From Coix lacryma-jobi var. lacryma-jobi (taxonomy: Eukaryota > Streptophyta > Magnoliopsida > Poales > Poaceae), in assembly GCA_009763385.1 (NCBI GenBank), contig CM019824.1:153394305-153458304 (forward strand): a stretch of 64,000 bases of DNA. The letters are read 5' to 3'. Below are positions 41,946 through 54,021 of this stretch, in pieces. Under the pieces are notes generated by a model, which saw only the letters and a program-made list of their open reading frames with translations, did not search any database and was not told the DNA's origin. Every line of letters starts with the position of its first letter. Position 1 is the stretch's first letter. A program made the position numbers and the translations under genes.

Positions 41946-43498
41946 ATGGGGGAAACTCTTTTGGTTTGTGTATCATAGACTGACTCTTTTTCCTTCGTCT
42001 TGTTTTCGTTTCTGTTGAGTTAGTCTTTGCATCTCATCTTACATATTTACATTCAGAGCTTCATGTATATAATCTTTAGAATGTGACTATGTTTTGTTTA
42101 GTGTATGCTCCGATGCTATACGATGATGCTTGTAGCTTATGCTCGTTCTGATCACTGATGCATGTTGTGAGCTGAGCTATTTTATGAATGGTGAATTTGC
42201 TTAATGAACATAAAAAATTGAAATTGTTCACCATTGAGATATGCAACTAGCATGTGTAGAATTTGTTGAGATCACTTGTGCTTTTCATATATGCTAGATT
42301 GCTATGTCTCTAGTTCTGAGTCATTCACTTGCTTGGTATGTTCACATTCTGCTTTAAATTTGAACCAAGTAAAGTAATGTGGAAAGATCGAGATGGGATT
42401 GCTTGTCAGCACATCACGGTATCGAGACTGTTTCTCATTGCACTTTGAGCAAACTTGAGCTGTGTAGTGTATGACCGAAACTGTTGCTTTAAGCTTCTGA
42501 TTGCTTCTGCATAGGCTTCGCACAGTTAAAAGTTAGGCAATGACAAGCTTTCAACCTCTCGCACTCACATGCTGAAATTGAACTTGTTGTAATTTAACCG
42601 CTGCAACTCCAATAAAATTTTGAATACACAAGTCTATGTTTCATTCTATGGCATGATGATTGAACCTTGCTAGGGGTAGTTCACTTTGTGTACATGTTTA
42701 GCACTTGTTTGACTTCCTGTCTATACATGTGTACTGTTATTTTGATGGTGAATACCATTTGGCTAAAAACTGCTCACTTGTCAAATGTTCATATTTATCT
42801 CAGTGATCAGTCTGAGCCTTTGGCAGCATTTTGTGCTTATTATTGAGTCATCGGATCGGCACTTTGTCGAGCATCTTCATATTCTATCGACTATATTCCT
42901 GAAGCTGCTAACTTGCATTTTGACTCATGTATTTGGAGGGGAGACACTTGATAGTGCCTTTTCAACTAAGGGGAAGAAATTTTCTCAAATCATAAGATTA
43001 ACTAAGGAAGAGATTTCCTGGTTGTGTGCACTATTGGAGGGGGAGCTTGAGCTTGAATTTTGGTTTTTCCAATTGGTTCGGAGCATTTTTGGTAGCTAGT
43101 TGTGTTGAGCCTTTGTCTCCTTCTTGAGGAACTAGCGCCTTTGCTTTTATGCTCTTCAGTTGGTATCGAGCTTTCGCTAGCGGTGTGTGAGCCTGTTCAG
43201 CCTTCTTGAGGGCTAGCTCTATTCTGCTTGAATTTCAATTGATATTTCAATTGGCGTCGAGCTTTCTCGCTAGTGGTGTTGAGCCTGTTCTACCTCTTCT
43301 TGAGGGCTAGCTTTGCTTTGCTTGGTTGCATCGAGCCGTTGCCCATGTCTTTTGGGGAACCAAGTTGTCGTGCTCTTTCCACTTGACCTTCTTCGGCTTT
43401 GTTATGCTTTTGGGTCATTTGGTTGAGTTCTCTCTTTCTTCTTCCCCCCTTCCTCTATTCAATTATGATTTATGTTGGTAGTTGACAATGCACTCATC
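41946..43498 (+). other. 3' non-coding region of the SIRE-like fragment
   Basis: Counterpart of 10226-11752 in the opposite orientation. Purine-rich stretches resembling the PPT recur (for example GGAGGGGGAGC near 43037 and AAGGGGAAGAAA near 42968). No ORF of interest. Confidence 0.75.
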
Positions 43499-43508
43499 AA
43501 GGGGAGAT
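43499..43508 (+). other. polypurine tract of the SIRE-like fragment
   Basis: AAGGGGAGAT directly before TGCGGATACATGG. Confidence 0.8.
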
Positions 43509-44760
43509 TGCGGATACATGGGTGTATGCCGAGTCTCGAGTGATGAGTGATTGTCAACTGGGATAATGCGCATGTTCTTTGGCTTGTGTTGTGCAGGTGT
43601 CGAGCAAGCATACAATGATCGAAGGCAAGGGTGAAGGTCAAGTAGAGACGTGCCGTGCCGAGGGGACTGAGAGTGGCGAAGGGCGGACGTGAGGCTTGGA
43701 CTGAGGGACCGGTGGCCCGAGGATCAGCTGTGGTGGCTGACAGCCTGGGACAGCGACAAGCGAAGACTTGCGGTCATGTGTTGCCTGAGTCGTGGACTTG
43801 GGGACACGTGTCGGTGGACGGGGTGCTTGGGCGGTGCATCCCTTCTACAGCTTCGGTTTGGTGGTAGAGCCAGAGAAAAACCATCGGGTGGACGGTTTCC
43901 AGGTTTGGGCCTCAAAACCTAGGCGTTGATGGTTTCCGAGTTTGGCCACAAAACTCGGGCTGAGGACGGTTTCCAAGTTTGGGCCTCAAAACATGGGTGC
44001 TGCGGGTTTTGCTGAATTTGGGCACAAAACTCAGGTGACGGTCGGCTGGTTTCCTGGTTTGGCTTGTGGTGTGCAGGTGTCGAGCAAGCATACAATGATC
44101 GAAGGCAAGGTGAAGGTCAAGTAGAGACGTGTCGTGACGATGGACCGAGAGTGGCGAAGGGCGGAGATGAGGCTTGGACTGAGGGACCGGTGGCCTGAGG
44201 ATCAGCTGGTGGTGGCGACAGCCTGGGACAGCGATGAGAGACGACTTGCGTGTGGACGGGGTGCACGGGCGGTGCATCCCCTCTACGGCTCGGTTTGGTG
44301 GTTCAGCCACAGAAAACCACATGAGTGGACGGTTTTCAGGTTTGGGCCTCAAACCTGGGCACTGATGGTTTCCGAGTTTGGGCCACAAAATCAGGCTCAG
44401 GACGGTTTCCAGGTTTGGGCCTCAAAACCTGGGCGCTACGGGTTTCTGAGTTTGGGCCACAAAACTCAGGCGAGGACGGCTGGTTTCTCGGTTTGGGCCT
44501 CAAAACCGGGGGTTGGTTGTGAAGGTGTGTTTCCTGGTTTGGGCCACAAAACCGGGGGGCGAAGTCCGTGAAAAGGACAGAAGAGTGGTGGCGGCAGTGG
44601 CGGCAATCGGTGAGGTGGTTGCGTCGAGGCAACGCTACCAGTTGTGCGGGCGTGGCGTCGGATCACCACTATCTTCGGGTTGGTCCAGGATAGCCTTAGG
44701 GTTTGGCTGGTTCGCTCTATAAATAACTAGGGGTAGAGTGGGAATTAGAATTAGGATAAG
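43509..44760 (+). repeat. truncated SIRE-like LTR with a 480-bp internal duplication
   Basis: Begins TGCGGATACATGGGTGTATG. TTTGGCTTGTG and GTGCAGGTGTCGAGCAAGC recur exactly 480 bases apart (43591 and 44071), so the U3 segment including part of the hairpin array is duplicated in tandem. The TTTGGGCC(T/A)CAAAA hairpins lie at about 43885-44040 and again at 44320-44560. The LTR stops at about 44760, just after the TATA region. Confidence 0.85.
44718..44725 (+). promoter_or_regulatory. TATA box of the SIRE-like LTR
   Basis: TATAAATA in GTTCGCTCTATAAATAACTAG. The homologous site in the complete element at 8234-19437 is degraded. Confidence 0.65.
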
Positions 44761-46788
44761 TCAGGGAGAAGGTTACTTTGGTTACAGCAATGGTTCGCCC
44801 AATAAATGTACGGAAAAAGAAGAACACTCAAGGAGGAGATGCCTCACATCCCAAACACAACAAGAAGACGCACAAGATCAAGGAGGATGGCCGTGACTTA
44901 TGAAGGAGAGAAGTTTACCAGGGGAGTGAAATTGTCCCATTAAAGGGGAAAAGGTAAAGGATGAGTGATAGTCAAGGAGACAAATCCCCCAGTTACACGC
45001 AAGTATGGGAAAAAGAAAGAGGAGTTCTACAGACGTGCAATCAGCGAGGTACCTTCTCAGGATACCCAGCTGAACACCTAAGACGAAGAAAGAGATTACA
45101 AGGAAGTCTGTTAGATTAGACGATAAAAATCGATCCTCTGCCGGAAGGGTGAACTCTGGGAGGATCCATATTCTTTAGCAATAAATAAGTAATTACATAC
45201 TCATATCAGTTACTTCTAGTTCATATTACTTTTAGCAAAGATATTTGCATTAGGAAGAAAATAAAAATATGAAAAACTTTATTAAGCCCATTGAGAAAGT
45301 TTAGTGGTGTTTTAAAACCCAAAATGTATTCTCTGTGGAGGCATAAAAAAATAATTCCATCTACATATTAATTTGATGAAGTGCTTAGAAAAGGAATCAA
45401 AATATTGCATTGTTACACTACATCACATAAACCATGAAGCCCATGTTGAATAATTTATGGTGGTAAAAACCCACAAAATGTTCACCGTGGTGGCATTAAA
45501 AATATAATAATAAATAATTAATACTAAAAATAAATATGCATACCTTCATCCTGTTGCATTTTTCTGCTCGTAAAAAAAAATATATATATATTAAAAAATC
45601 TAAAGATAAAAAAGGATCTGACTGACAATTCTAGACAAAAATAAGGCTAGGAGTGGCCAATCGATTAAGCTTAATCGGTCCACAGTTTGTTGTGTCTAGG
45701 GGATTAAAGATTAATTAGCTCATAATATGAAAAATCTAATTGCCCCGCTGGTAATTATTTTCGTACCTAGTGTTTAAACTAGATTTCTTGGAATAGTTGT
45801 TCTGAATAAACTATGAGAACCGTAAAACTGTGGATGCAATTCCGTGATCTAAAACCTGCGTAATGTTGAGATATGACATAAAAAGGTTTTTTGAGTGCTG
45901 TTATCTAATTCCAGCGATACTAGAGTTATGGAGATTTAACTTTGAAAAGATGAAAAATAATGATGAGGATCTTGTATGACATAACATGAATTCCTACCCA
46001 GCGCCATTAATTGATTTAAGATAAGGCTGACTGCTCGTTATAAGTGTTTAGTATGTTGAGAAATTTTTTTTTTTAAAAATTTAATCATGCTCTAGAGATC
46101 AGAATGTTTTATTAAAGATTCACTCTGCCGAAGTAGTTATGGTTAGAGCAGGGGCTATCAAAAATATAAAAGGAGGGGAAATAAAAAGAGGACAAGGTGC
46201 CGACTACATCAAAGAAAAAAAGGAGAAGAACGTTATGATAAAAAGGTTTTAGTGAGAAAAGAATGATAGCCCATGGTTCTCGAATTACAATATGCCACGA
46301 AGAGATGACAAAATTTCAAATTTCTAATATTCTTGTTGATCCTATGAGTATGACATCTTTCTCCTAAAACTTGTGTGAACTTTGACTTGGTAAGACGACC
46401 GCGCTTTTTACTCTGAAAGCTCCAGACTATTATCCATAGAAGGAAGGAAAAGTCATCAAGGAGGGAATCCTAAAATATAAAAGAGCGATTGAGAGAATCA
46501 GATAAAGGGAATCTCTGATTTCATTGAAAATATATAAAAAAAAAAACTCCAGAATGAGGGTTATCAAACGACTAGAGATACAAGCTTACCTTGATTGCTC
46601 TATCTTGCAATTGTTGTTTATAAGACCCAGGTGAAGGCAAAGTCCATAGTTAAAGGTGGAATTATGAGGAAAGTCAGACTAGAAAGTCACTCTAACAGGA
46701 AAAGATTTTTTAACATATGTGGAGGATAGTAACAGTCCAGATTCATCAAGGAGGTTTGTAGGGACTAGCAAAAGGTAGCTTGGGGGAT
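44761..46788 (+). pseudogene. Athila-derived internal 3' part, noisy copy B
   Basis: Homologous to about 33758-35743, from the end of protease 2 through the non-coding 3' region to the PPT. It differs by a one- to several-base indel every 10-20 bases. Examples are long A or T runs added near 46065 and 46540. No frame survives. Confidence 0.85.
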
Positions 46789-48612
46789 TGTTGGACATGG
46801 TTAACTATCATAATTAAGAGATAAATAAATATGAGAAGGGCAAAGAAATATGATCACCAACAAAGTTGGGTTTCAATGGACAAGATCCAGAGTTTTGGTG
46901 AGTTTGAGTTATGGTTCACAGGGAAATAATCTAACAACCAGTAGGAAATAGCACCAATAGTTCCCCTAGAAGGAAAACCGTCGGGACGTAAGATAACGCA
47001 AACCGCCACGTCGGGATACTTCTAGAAGACTACAGGGGACGTAGATTGCACCCACAAGGAAGGACACCACAGAGGCCGACCTGGTGGACCGACACGTCCC
47101 ACCAGGTGACGATCGGTGGCCCCCCCTAGGCCAGGGGTTCCGTCCTCGCCAATCAAAGAAGGCTCTTCCATCGACTCAGGATGCGTCTCAACCGGACTCA
47201 AGTCGGTTGTTAATACAAGGGCCACGATTCAGCGCCAGGGCTATATAAACAGCCCCGTACCCCCTCTCAGGCAAGCAGGGTTTCAGGCAATTCATCAACG
47301 GGTTAGACCAACCAGAAGGAGAGATCAATCGAAAGCTTAGGATCTACATTCCACCTAGATTAGTAGATAGAATAGGGATTAGAGGAGGCAAGCTCGCTGA
47401 GTCTGATTCTAGTCACGAGAAGGCTCGGTAAAACCCAAGATCTCTACGTGTATAACAGTATGAATCTATATTTCATTAATGCTCTTATAGTCATCATTGT
47501 TCTTCATTGTTATGTTCTAGTCACATTTAGTCAGGGTCCATCGTTAGTTATCTTCTAGTTATAATATGGTTCTAGTTAATGTCTAGTTCGTACTTTGTTC
47601 TTCTCGCGAATCTAGTCACCTTATTGTTCATTATTGTGTCTAAGATAGCATACATTGATCTATGTAAGACGCATCAATGATGATATTCTTAGTTATTTAA
47701 GGCTTTAAGTCTGCTTTGATTAAAATGGCAAGATAGTTATTTAGTGTTTAACTCAGTGTCCGTAGAACGCTCACTAAAGAAAACGGTGGGGATGAATGCT
47801 GTTGTAGGCATGGTTTGCCTATAACATATGATCGCGATACGTCCTATGTTCGGATAGAGTGGTAGATAGCGGGTTGTGTTTGTGTGTGTGACAGATTGTG
47901 AGTCCTCCTCTGTAATTCACCTCGCCAAATATAGGTTCAGTATGGCAGTTCCCTCATGCCGTTGAAGGGTTTACTTTGTTAACCACGCTTAGCTATTGGA
48001 GAAGTTGCCTCTGAGTATAAATATGATTGTTGACCTAGCCAATGATGGCATATATAATTGCACAATCAATGTATGCTTACTGACATAATTAGAATAACTT
48101 AGGATGTCCTTTTTAATACATTTTCTAATCATCAGCTTGCTAGGCAGTACTGTTTAAGTTTTATCCTTGATTGGATCTGATCTCTGCTAATCCTTTGATC
48201 AATATTACTGATCATTTACTCTGTACCTGAATCTGTTTGCCAAGAGTAGTTAGGGTGTTATTCAGTCTTACGACAAGTTTGGCCATATTACATTACTGTT
48301 AAGTCCTTACAATACCATTATATTTGAATTGATAGTCTATAGGCCTACAATATTAAATACGATACCGCGACTAGCTTGGGTGAATGAATGAAATACTCTA
48401 CAACGGGTATGCTTTATTGTGAGCTTGCGGATAATAAAATATCTATCTCTGTTAAATCCAGTGCATGATATATACATTGCTAGCTCAGTTGGGGATGAAG
48501 CAACTTGACGTTAAGGGAGTTAGTTGTGTCCGTACACTATTTTGCTGTGCTTTCACTAGTTATTTATTTTATGTGACTACATTCTTAGAGTGAATCCATA
48601 AGCGTGTCAACA
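46789..48612 (+). repeat. Athila-derived LTR, noisy copy B
   Basis: Runs from TGTTGGACATGG to GTGTCAACA and is followed by ACAAT, exactly as in copy A. Small indels throughout. The TATA box is recognisable near 47239 (CTATATAAACAG). Confidence 0.88.
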
Positions 48613-51600
48613 ACAATATAGAGTGATTGTCTGGGAAATTGACGAAAGGCTCTTCTCAAAAGTCTTCATGATACAACAGCCGATCCAAGCATACGGGCCC
48701 CCTTCAAAAAATGGGTCTAATGGATTGTACGCTCAATGAGGATGTTGAAAGTAAGATGTGTAAAGGTGTACTAGGCTGATGAACTGGAGGCGGTTTTGAT
48801 ATTGGATCGGGAGATAAAAACCAAGGGTGACAAAATATCAGGTGTTTTCAAGCTGGATCCCAAGTAGACAATAACTTATTCTTTGCTAAAAGAAATATTA
48901 ACGATGTTTTGCTTGGGATTATTATGAGATGCATGGTCTGACGATCGTAGTTGGTTGAGATCGAATACCCATCAAACCATGAGTCGGTATGTAAAACAAG
49001 CTCGAGGAAGAAAAGCAGAAGTTATGGCCAGCGGGAAACATAAAATCACTCGGCTTTATGAAGCTAATTTCATTCAGTAATGTAGATATGCGAGTGGATA
49101 TCTAGTGGAGTCCCCTGTATAAGAAAAATGGGAAGATGAGAGTTTGCATGATTCAGGGAGATATGAATTATATAAAGAACTCCATGGATAGGTCTCTACC
49201 CGATGCCAGTAGCAGACATGTGGTTGATGCCGCGACAGGGCATAAGGTAAATCAGTTTTATGGATGGCAATGCTGGCTATAATCAAATCTTTTGGCAGAG
49301 AAGAATACATAAAACTGCATTCGGGGTACGGGGCTATAGGATTTTTATATGCAGTGGGTAGTATGACCTTTGGACTAAAATGCTGGTTTTGCAAATTATC
49401 AACAAGAGCTATGATTATACTTTCACGAGTTGATCAAGGCAAGATGTAGAAATTTACATTGCTGTGTGGTTATTAAAGTCCAAGGATGATCATGACATCC
49501 TAAAGATCTCAAAGATTACTCTAGAATGGCAAGACGAAAATGGATTAAGAATGAATCCCCACAACGTGTGATTCGGATAAGTGCAGCTAGAAAGTTTGGG
49601 GTTTAGGTGCATGAAAAGGGATGGAAGTGAAAGCGGTCAGAAAAGTTATTGACGCGATTGTAAGCAGTACCACCGACTACAAAAACTCAGTACAATCTTG
49701 ATGGTAAAATAATTTCATCAGAAGATTGTTTCGAATTGTCAGCAGGGATTTTACCATTCTCAGATTGCTGAAATTGAAGGAGATCAAGAATTAAGTGGGG
49801 AAGGGAGCAACAGAAAGCATTAATGAAAATCAAAGAATATATGAAGTCACCACCAGTTTTGATTCCTCTCAAAGGATAACCTTTTAATTTATATGTTAAT
49901 CGGCCGATGATTTCATACTATTGGAATCGGCTTTTAAATACAGAATTTGAAGGGATAGGAAAAGTAGTGTCTATCTCCAGCAGGAGGCTCTACTGTGATC
50001 CAGAATGAAAACAAGATATCTCCGTGAGAAGTTATGCTTGTGTTGTACTTTTCTGCATTCAAACTTGACATTATCTACTGTCCTTTGAATTGCACCGTGC
50101 TGTCAAATTTGACGTGATGTAAAGCACAGTTATTTATGCGATTCAAATGGGAGAATTGGCAAAATGGATTTCTTGCATATCAGAGTTTGATTTAAAATAT
50201 GAACGGCTCTAAGCAGGTAAAGGTCAGGTAATTGCTGATTATTACCATCATCACGATCAGAAAATGAAGATTTGGAGTTTACCCCATGAGCCTGTTCTTT
50301 TATGGGTCTAATTGCAAGCTAAGGGGAGTATCTGGTATTGTTCTTGTTTCTCCTTAGGGGAACGTTTTGAATAGCCTTTTCAATGATCAACCTATACTAA
50401 AAATCAAGCTGAGTCTGAAGCACTTCCCACGGACTCAGCTTTGTTTGAGGTGAGGGTCGAGGCGTTGGATTTTGGTGAGTCTCAATTAGTATTAATCAAC
50501 ATGCTCGGCCTAATAAATGCAAAGATGAAATTTGAGGAGGGAAGCATTACGAGAAGTGTCTCGAAATTACTTGGATTCTTTCTCTTCTGCTATTAATAAA
50601 AAAATATCCATAGATTGTCAGAATCAAGAGGCTAATCATTTAGATCAAATAGTGCTTCTTGGGGAACGCCAAAGCGTGAGATATGAAGCCGATGAGATTA
50701 AGAATAATAATGATTGGAGGATTGAAAAATCTTGAACATACTTAAAAGGATCCATACGACAGGTGTCCAGGAGTTGAGGATAAGGCCCCGAAGTTTGTCC
50801 TTTCTGATGACAAACTGTATCATAAGACAAGCGAGGGTTTACTGCTTAACTATCAATCAAGCGGCAGGCCAAGGTCCTGATAGGAGAGGTCCTGAGGGAG
50901 TTTGTGGTTGCAACATCAGTCTGCTCATAAACTGAAATGGGTGACAGTAGAGCAGGATATTGCGGCCAACCATATTGGAAGATTGTTTTAATTCCTCTCA
51001 TAGAGGAGTCAAGAATGTCAAAGGTTCGGTAATATTAACATCTCTAGCATCAACGGAGCATCCAATTACAAAGCCATGGCCATTTAGAGGATGGGGAACA
51101 ATATAATTGCCACAAATAGTTCCAGTATCTAGCAAAGGGACACAAATTTGTGTTGGTAGCAACTGATTATTTCACAAATTGGGTGAAGCTATGCTCTGAA
51201 GGAGAGGATTCATCGCTACAGTGATTAAGTTTATCAAGGACCATATGTATCTATAGATTCAGGTCGGGTTCCTCAAACCATTCAACTAAGATCAGGAAAG
51301 ATGTTACAGCGAAAGAGTTTGAGGATTGTGCTACTAGACAGGCTTCCAGTTGATGAAAACTCATCTCCATATTATGCCCAAGCAAGGGGAAGGCCGAAGC
51401 TTTAATTATGATTTTAATAACAATTATTAAGGAAAAAAAGGTTAAAGGAGCATCCGAAGAAGTGGCATTCGATCTCAGTGAAATTTAGTTCATCGAAGGT
51501 GTTTGTCATGTGTGTGGCAAACTAAATGTTATCCTTATGAGTGGTTACGGTCATGAGGTGTGTTACCTTGGAAATCCAATATTGGATCCTAAAGGATATC

Positions 51601-52486
51601 ACAGCGAACAATTTTGAAAAACCGATGAATATAAAGCAGCTCATGAGGATAAACCTGTCGTGTATTAATTTCATCGGCCTAAAAAGCTCTGATGAATCTT
51701 TAGAGCTCGAAGTTAAGAGTTGCTAAGTATTATGATTCGGAATGTCAGGGAGAGAAAAGAAGGAAAAGTTTAATGAGAGGGGACTGGGTTGAAAAGTTCA
51801 TTTTCCCCATTGGAACTAAGGATAGCAAATACGGTAAAGGCGCACCCAAATGGGAAGGCCCCCCATATCGATATCACCAAAGTGTTCATTGACAATGCTT
51901 ATTTCTATGAAACTTTAAGGGTGCTGTCGAGGAATTCAGAGCAGTAAGTGGAAATAGTTAAGAAAATATTAGTCCTGTATCTGAGGGGATTACTGTGGAT
52001 TAATCAATTGGACTCAATAGCCGATATGACTATATAGCCTTCAGGATAAAAAGAAGAGATAGAGATAGCTTATATGGTAGTTTCGCCTCATAAGTAAATA
52101 GACGAGGCAAGTGAGGCAATCCCTTCAGACAAAAATGTGGAATTTAAAAGATCCGGATGGACGTACCATAAGAGATCTTAGCAGAACGGGAAACTCTATT
52201 ATATTCACAAAGATGGTTTTTATACAGTTAGTTTGATCTTAATGAACTACTCAAATGGAACTTGATCTACACTGAAAACAGAAGGTGGACTCTGCATCTC
52301 CTTGGTTCGCTCCATCGACGCCATCAAAGTTTGCTTCCATGGCATGACTATATCCGGAGTGATCTCGAGGGTCACACAAGTCTTGGACTGGTTGTAGGCC
52401 AGGGCAGCTCCCAAGGGCCATGGCTGGCACTCATGGCGGACACCATGGAGGGGAACCTCGTGCACCTTGCCGGGGATGTTGGTCAC
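48613..52486 (+). pseudogene. Tat pol and antisense 3' region, noisy copy B
   Basis: Begins with the same ACAATATAGAGTG junction and follows the copy A order: RT near 49100-50300, RNase H and zinc finger near 50280-51040, integrase near 51060-51960. The integrase site again reads GGGGAACAAT (Asn codon). On the minus strand at 52247-52486 a frame ends at the same stop as in copies A and C (KVHEVPLHGVRHECQPWPLG, then LEITPDIVM). All plus-strand frames are destroyed by indels. Confidence 0.83.
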
Positions 52487-53952
52487 CCTATCAGCGACGC
52501 TATCGGACGGTGGGGTTCACAAGTCGACGCTTCGTTCCCCGCGTCAGGAGGGCCTCCAGAGCAACAGTCAGGTCGACAAAGCATTGCCAAAGATAATTAC
52601 ATGATGATTACTGAAGAAGATGTAGAGCTTTAGGAAGAGAATGTCTCTTCAATTAAAGGAATTAATAGCGACGTGAGCATCAGATTCGGCGCATTGTTGT
52701 TGAAACTCACCCGAGAAGCTTTTCGCCTCGCATCTCGCACAAGCCTGCGGGAAGCATAAGTGAATGTAGTCCTCAAGCAGGCAGGTTCCGGATGGTGGGC
52801 CTTGGAATGATAGGTCTGCATTTCCGTTCATTGACGGTAGGGTAATAGCAAGAGGAGTGCGGACTCCGAAAGTATTGGAAGAAGGGTTTCATGAAACTGA
52901 CTCATCCCCGGAGGAGGGAAGGCCAAAGCAGCGACAGCGTTGGAAGGGACCCGCGTCGACCTGGAATAAGAACCCCAATAAAGGAGATCAAATCAGGATT
53001 TGAAGAGCCGGATGTATAAGATTATCAGAATCAACTGATATAAGACAAAGCTAGCCGTGGGCGCGGCGCTGAGGGCGGACGGTTTATGAGGAGAAGGTCC
53101 ATTCCTCCTTCTGCGGACGTTACGCGATTGGTGTCTGCCCATGGAAAAGTAGAAAGGAGCTTTTGAAAGGAGGTGTTCTTGGATGGAAGCGCAAAGCAGC
53201 AATGGAGGCGTTCTAAGTAGTTGATGGGATGGTGAGACGAAGTAGTTGGATGTTATACTAAAGAAGATTTGAGTCTCCAAAAGGGGAGAGAGGAATAGCC
53301 AATTAGGTTCGACAAGTGGTGCCAGAGGCTCGAGGTGGGATGGAAATCATAACCTGGTTTCAAGGAAGAGTCGACTGTATTCACATTAATTAATCATCAG
53401 AATGTTCGGTAAAATAAACTATCTTCGAGCCAATTGGATACCAAAGGGGAAGGAAGAAAAGGATCAAACTTTTGAATATAATAAATAAAAGGTCATCCCA
53501 AAATGGGAGGCATGTGGAAGTGTTTACACAGATTTGGGACCGAAAGGTTATTGTTTTGTAAGCACAAACGACTAATTTGGTGAATGAAGAAACGGCCAAA
53601 AAATAAAAAGGGGTATTGGACCCGGACATGACCAAGAATTCGTGAGGGTGATTAAAAGCTAGAAACCCGATCATTTGTATAAAACCATCACAATCAATCA
53701 AAAAATCAGCCACTGGCCAAACCACGAGGCGAGTAGGAGTAAGGTAGACCCGGCGGGAGAACCTTCAAACCAGGCAGGATGCATCGGTCTCGATCTACGT
53801 ATCCGATGATGATTGTAAGTTTCACAATGGCTATGTCATTGTTCAATAAGGGAATGAATTGGCATCGACCAAACTCTTGTTAAGCTATGATATGGCTAGT
53901 TATGGTCTAAGATCTGCTTTTGTAAGACTGTCATTGACTTTTTGATTAATCC
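52487..53952. other. unassigned segment, probably Tat 3' region of noisy copy B
   Basis: About 1.47 kb not present elsewhere in the window. It follows directly from the Tat antisense ORF region. On the minus strand short frames continue (for example 52649-52831 and 52993-53280), but none can be identified. If it carries the same error load as its neighbours, the true frame is hidden. No LTR ends, TIRs or RNA genes were recognised. Confidence 0.4.
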
Positions 53953-54021
53953 TGCGGAGTATGGTGATGATGAGTATCGAGTGATGACGTGATGCTCAAC
54001 TGGAGAATGCACATGTTCTTT
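53953..54021 (+). repeat. short SIRE-like LTR start fragment
   Basis: About 69 bases resemble the first bases of the SIRE-like LTR (GTATCGAGTGATG, TCAACTGGAGAATG, CACATGTTCTTT compared with 43509-43580), with small indels. It is then joined directly to Athila-derived gag leader sequence. Confidence 0.6.

Larger units (their letters stand above)
41371..44760 (+). mobile_element. 3' end of another SIRE-like element
   Basis: Starts abruptly in the RT/RNase H region (FQSSPPTSHRQAIKRIMRYL), matching the SIRE-like element at 12300-12340 on the opposite strand. It continues with RNase H, a 1.5 kb non-coding region, PPT and a truncated LTR. It is abutted on the left by Tat sequence and on the right, at about 44760, by Athila-derived sequence. 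Neither junction shows a target duplication, so both ends are breakpoints or assembly joins. Confidence 0.85.

Noticed and set aside
54001..54021. New insertion of a SIRE-like LTR in front of copy C
   Set aside because: Only about 69 bases match, there is no LTR end or target duplication on the right side, and it lies within the error-rich block, so a chimeric join is more likely.
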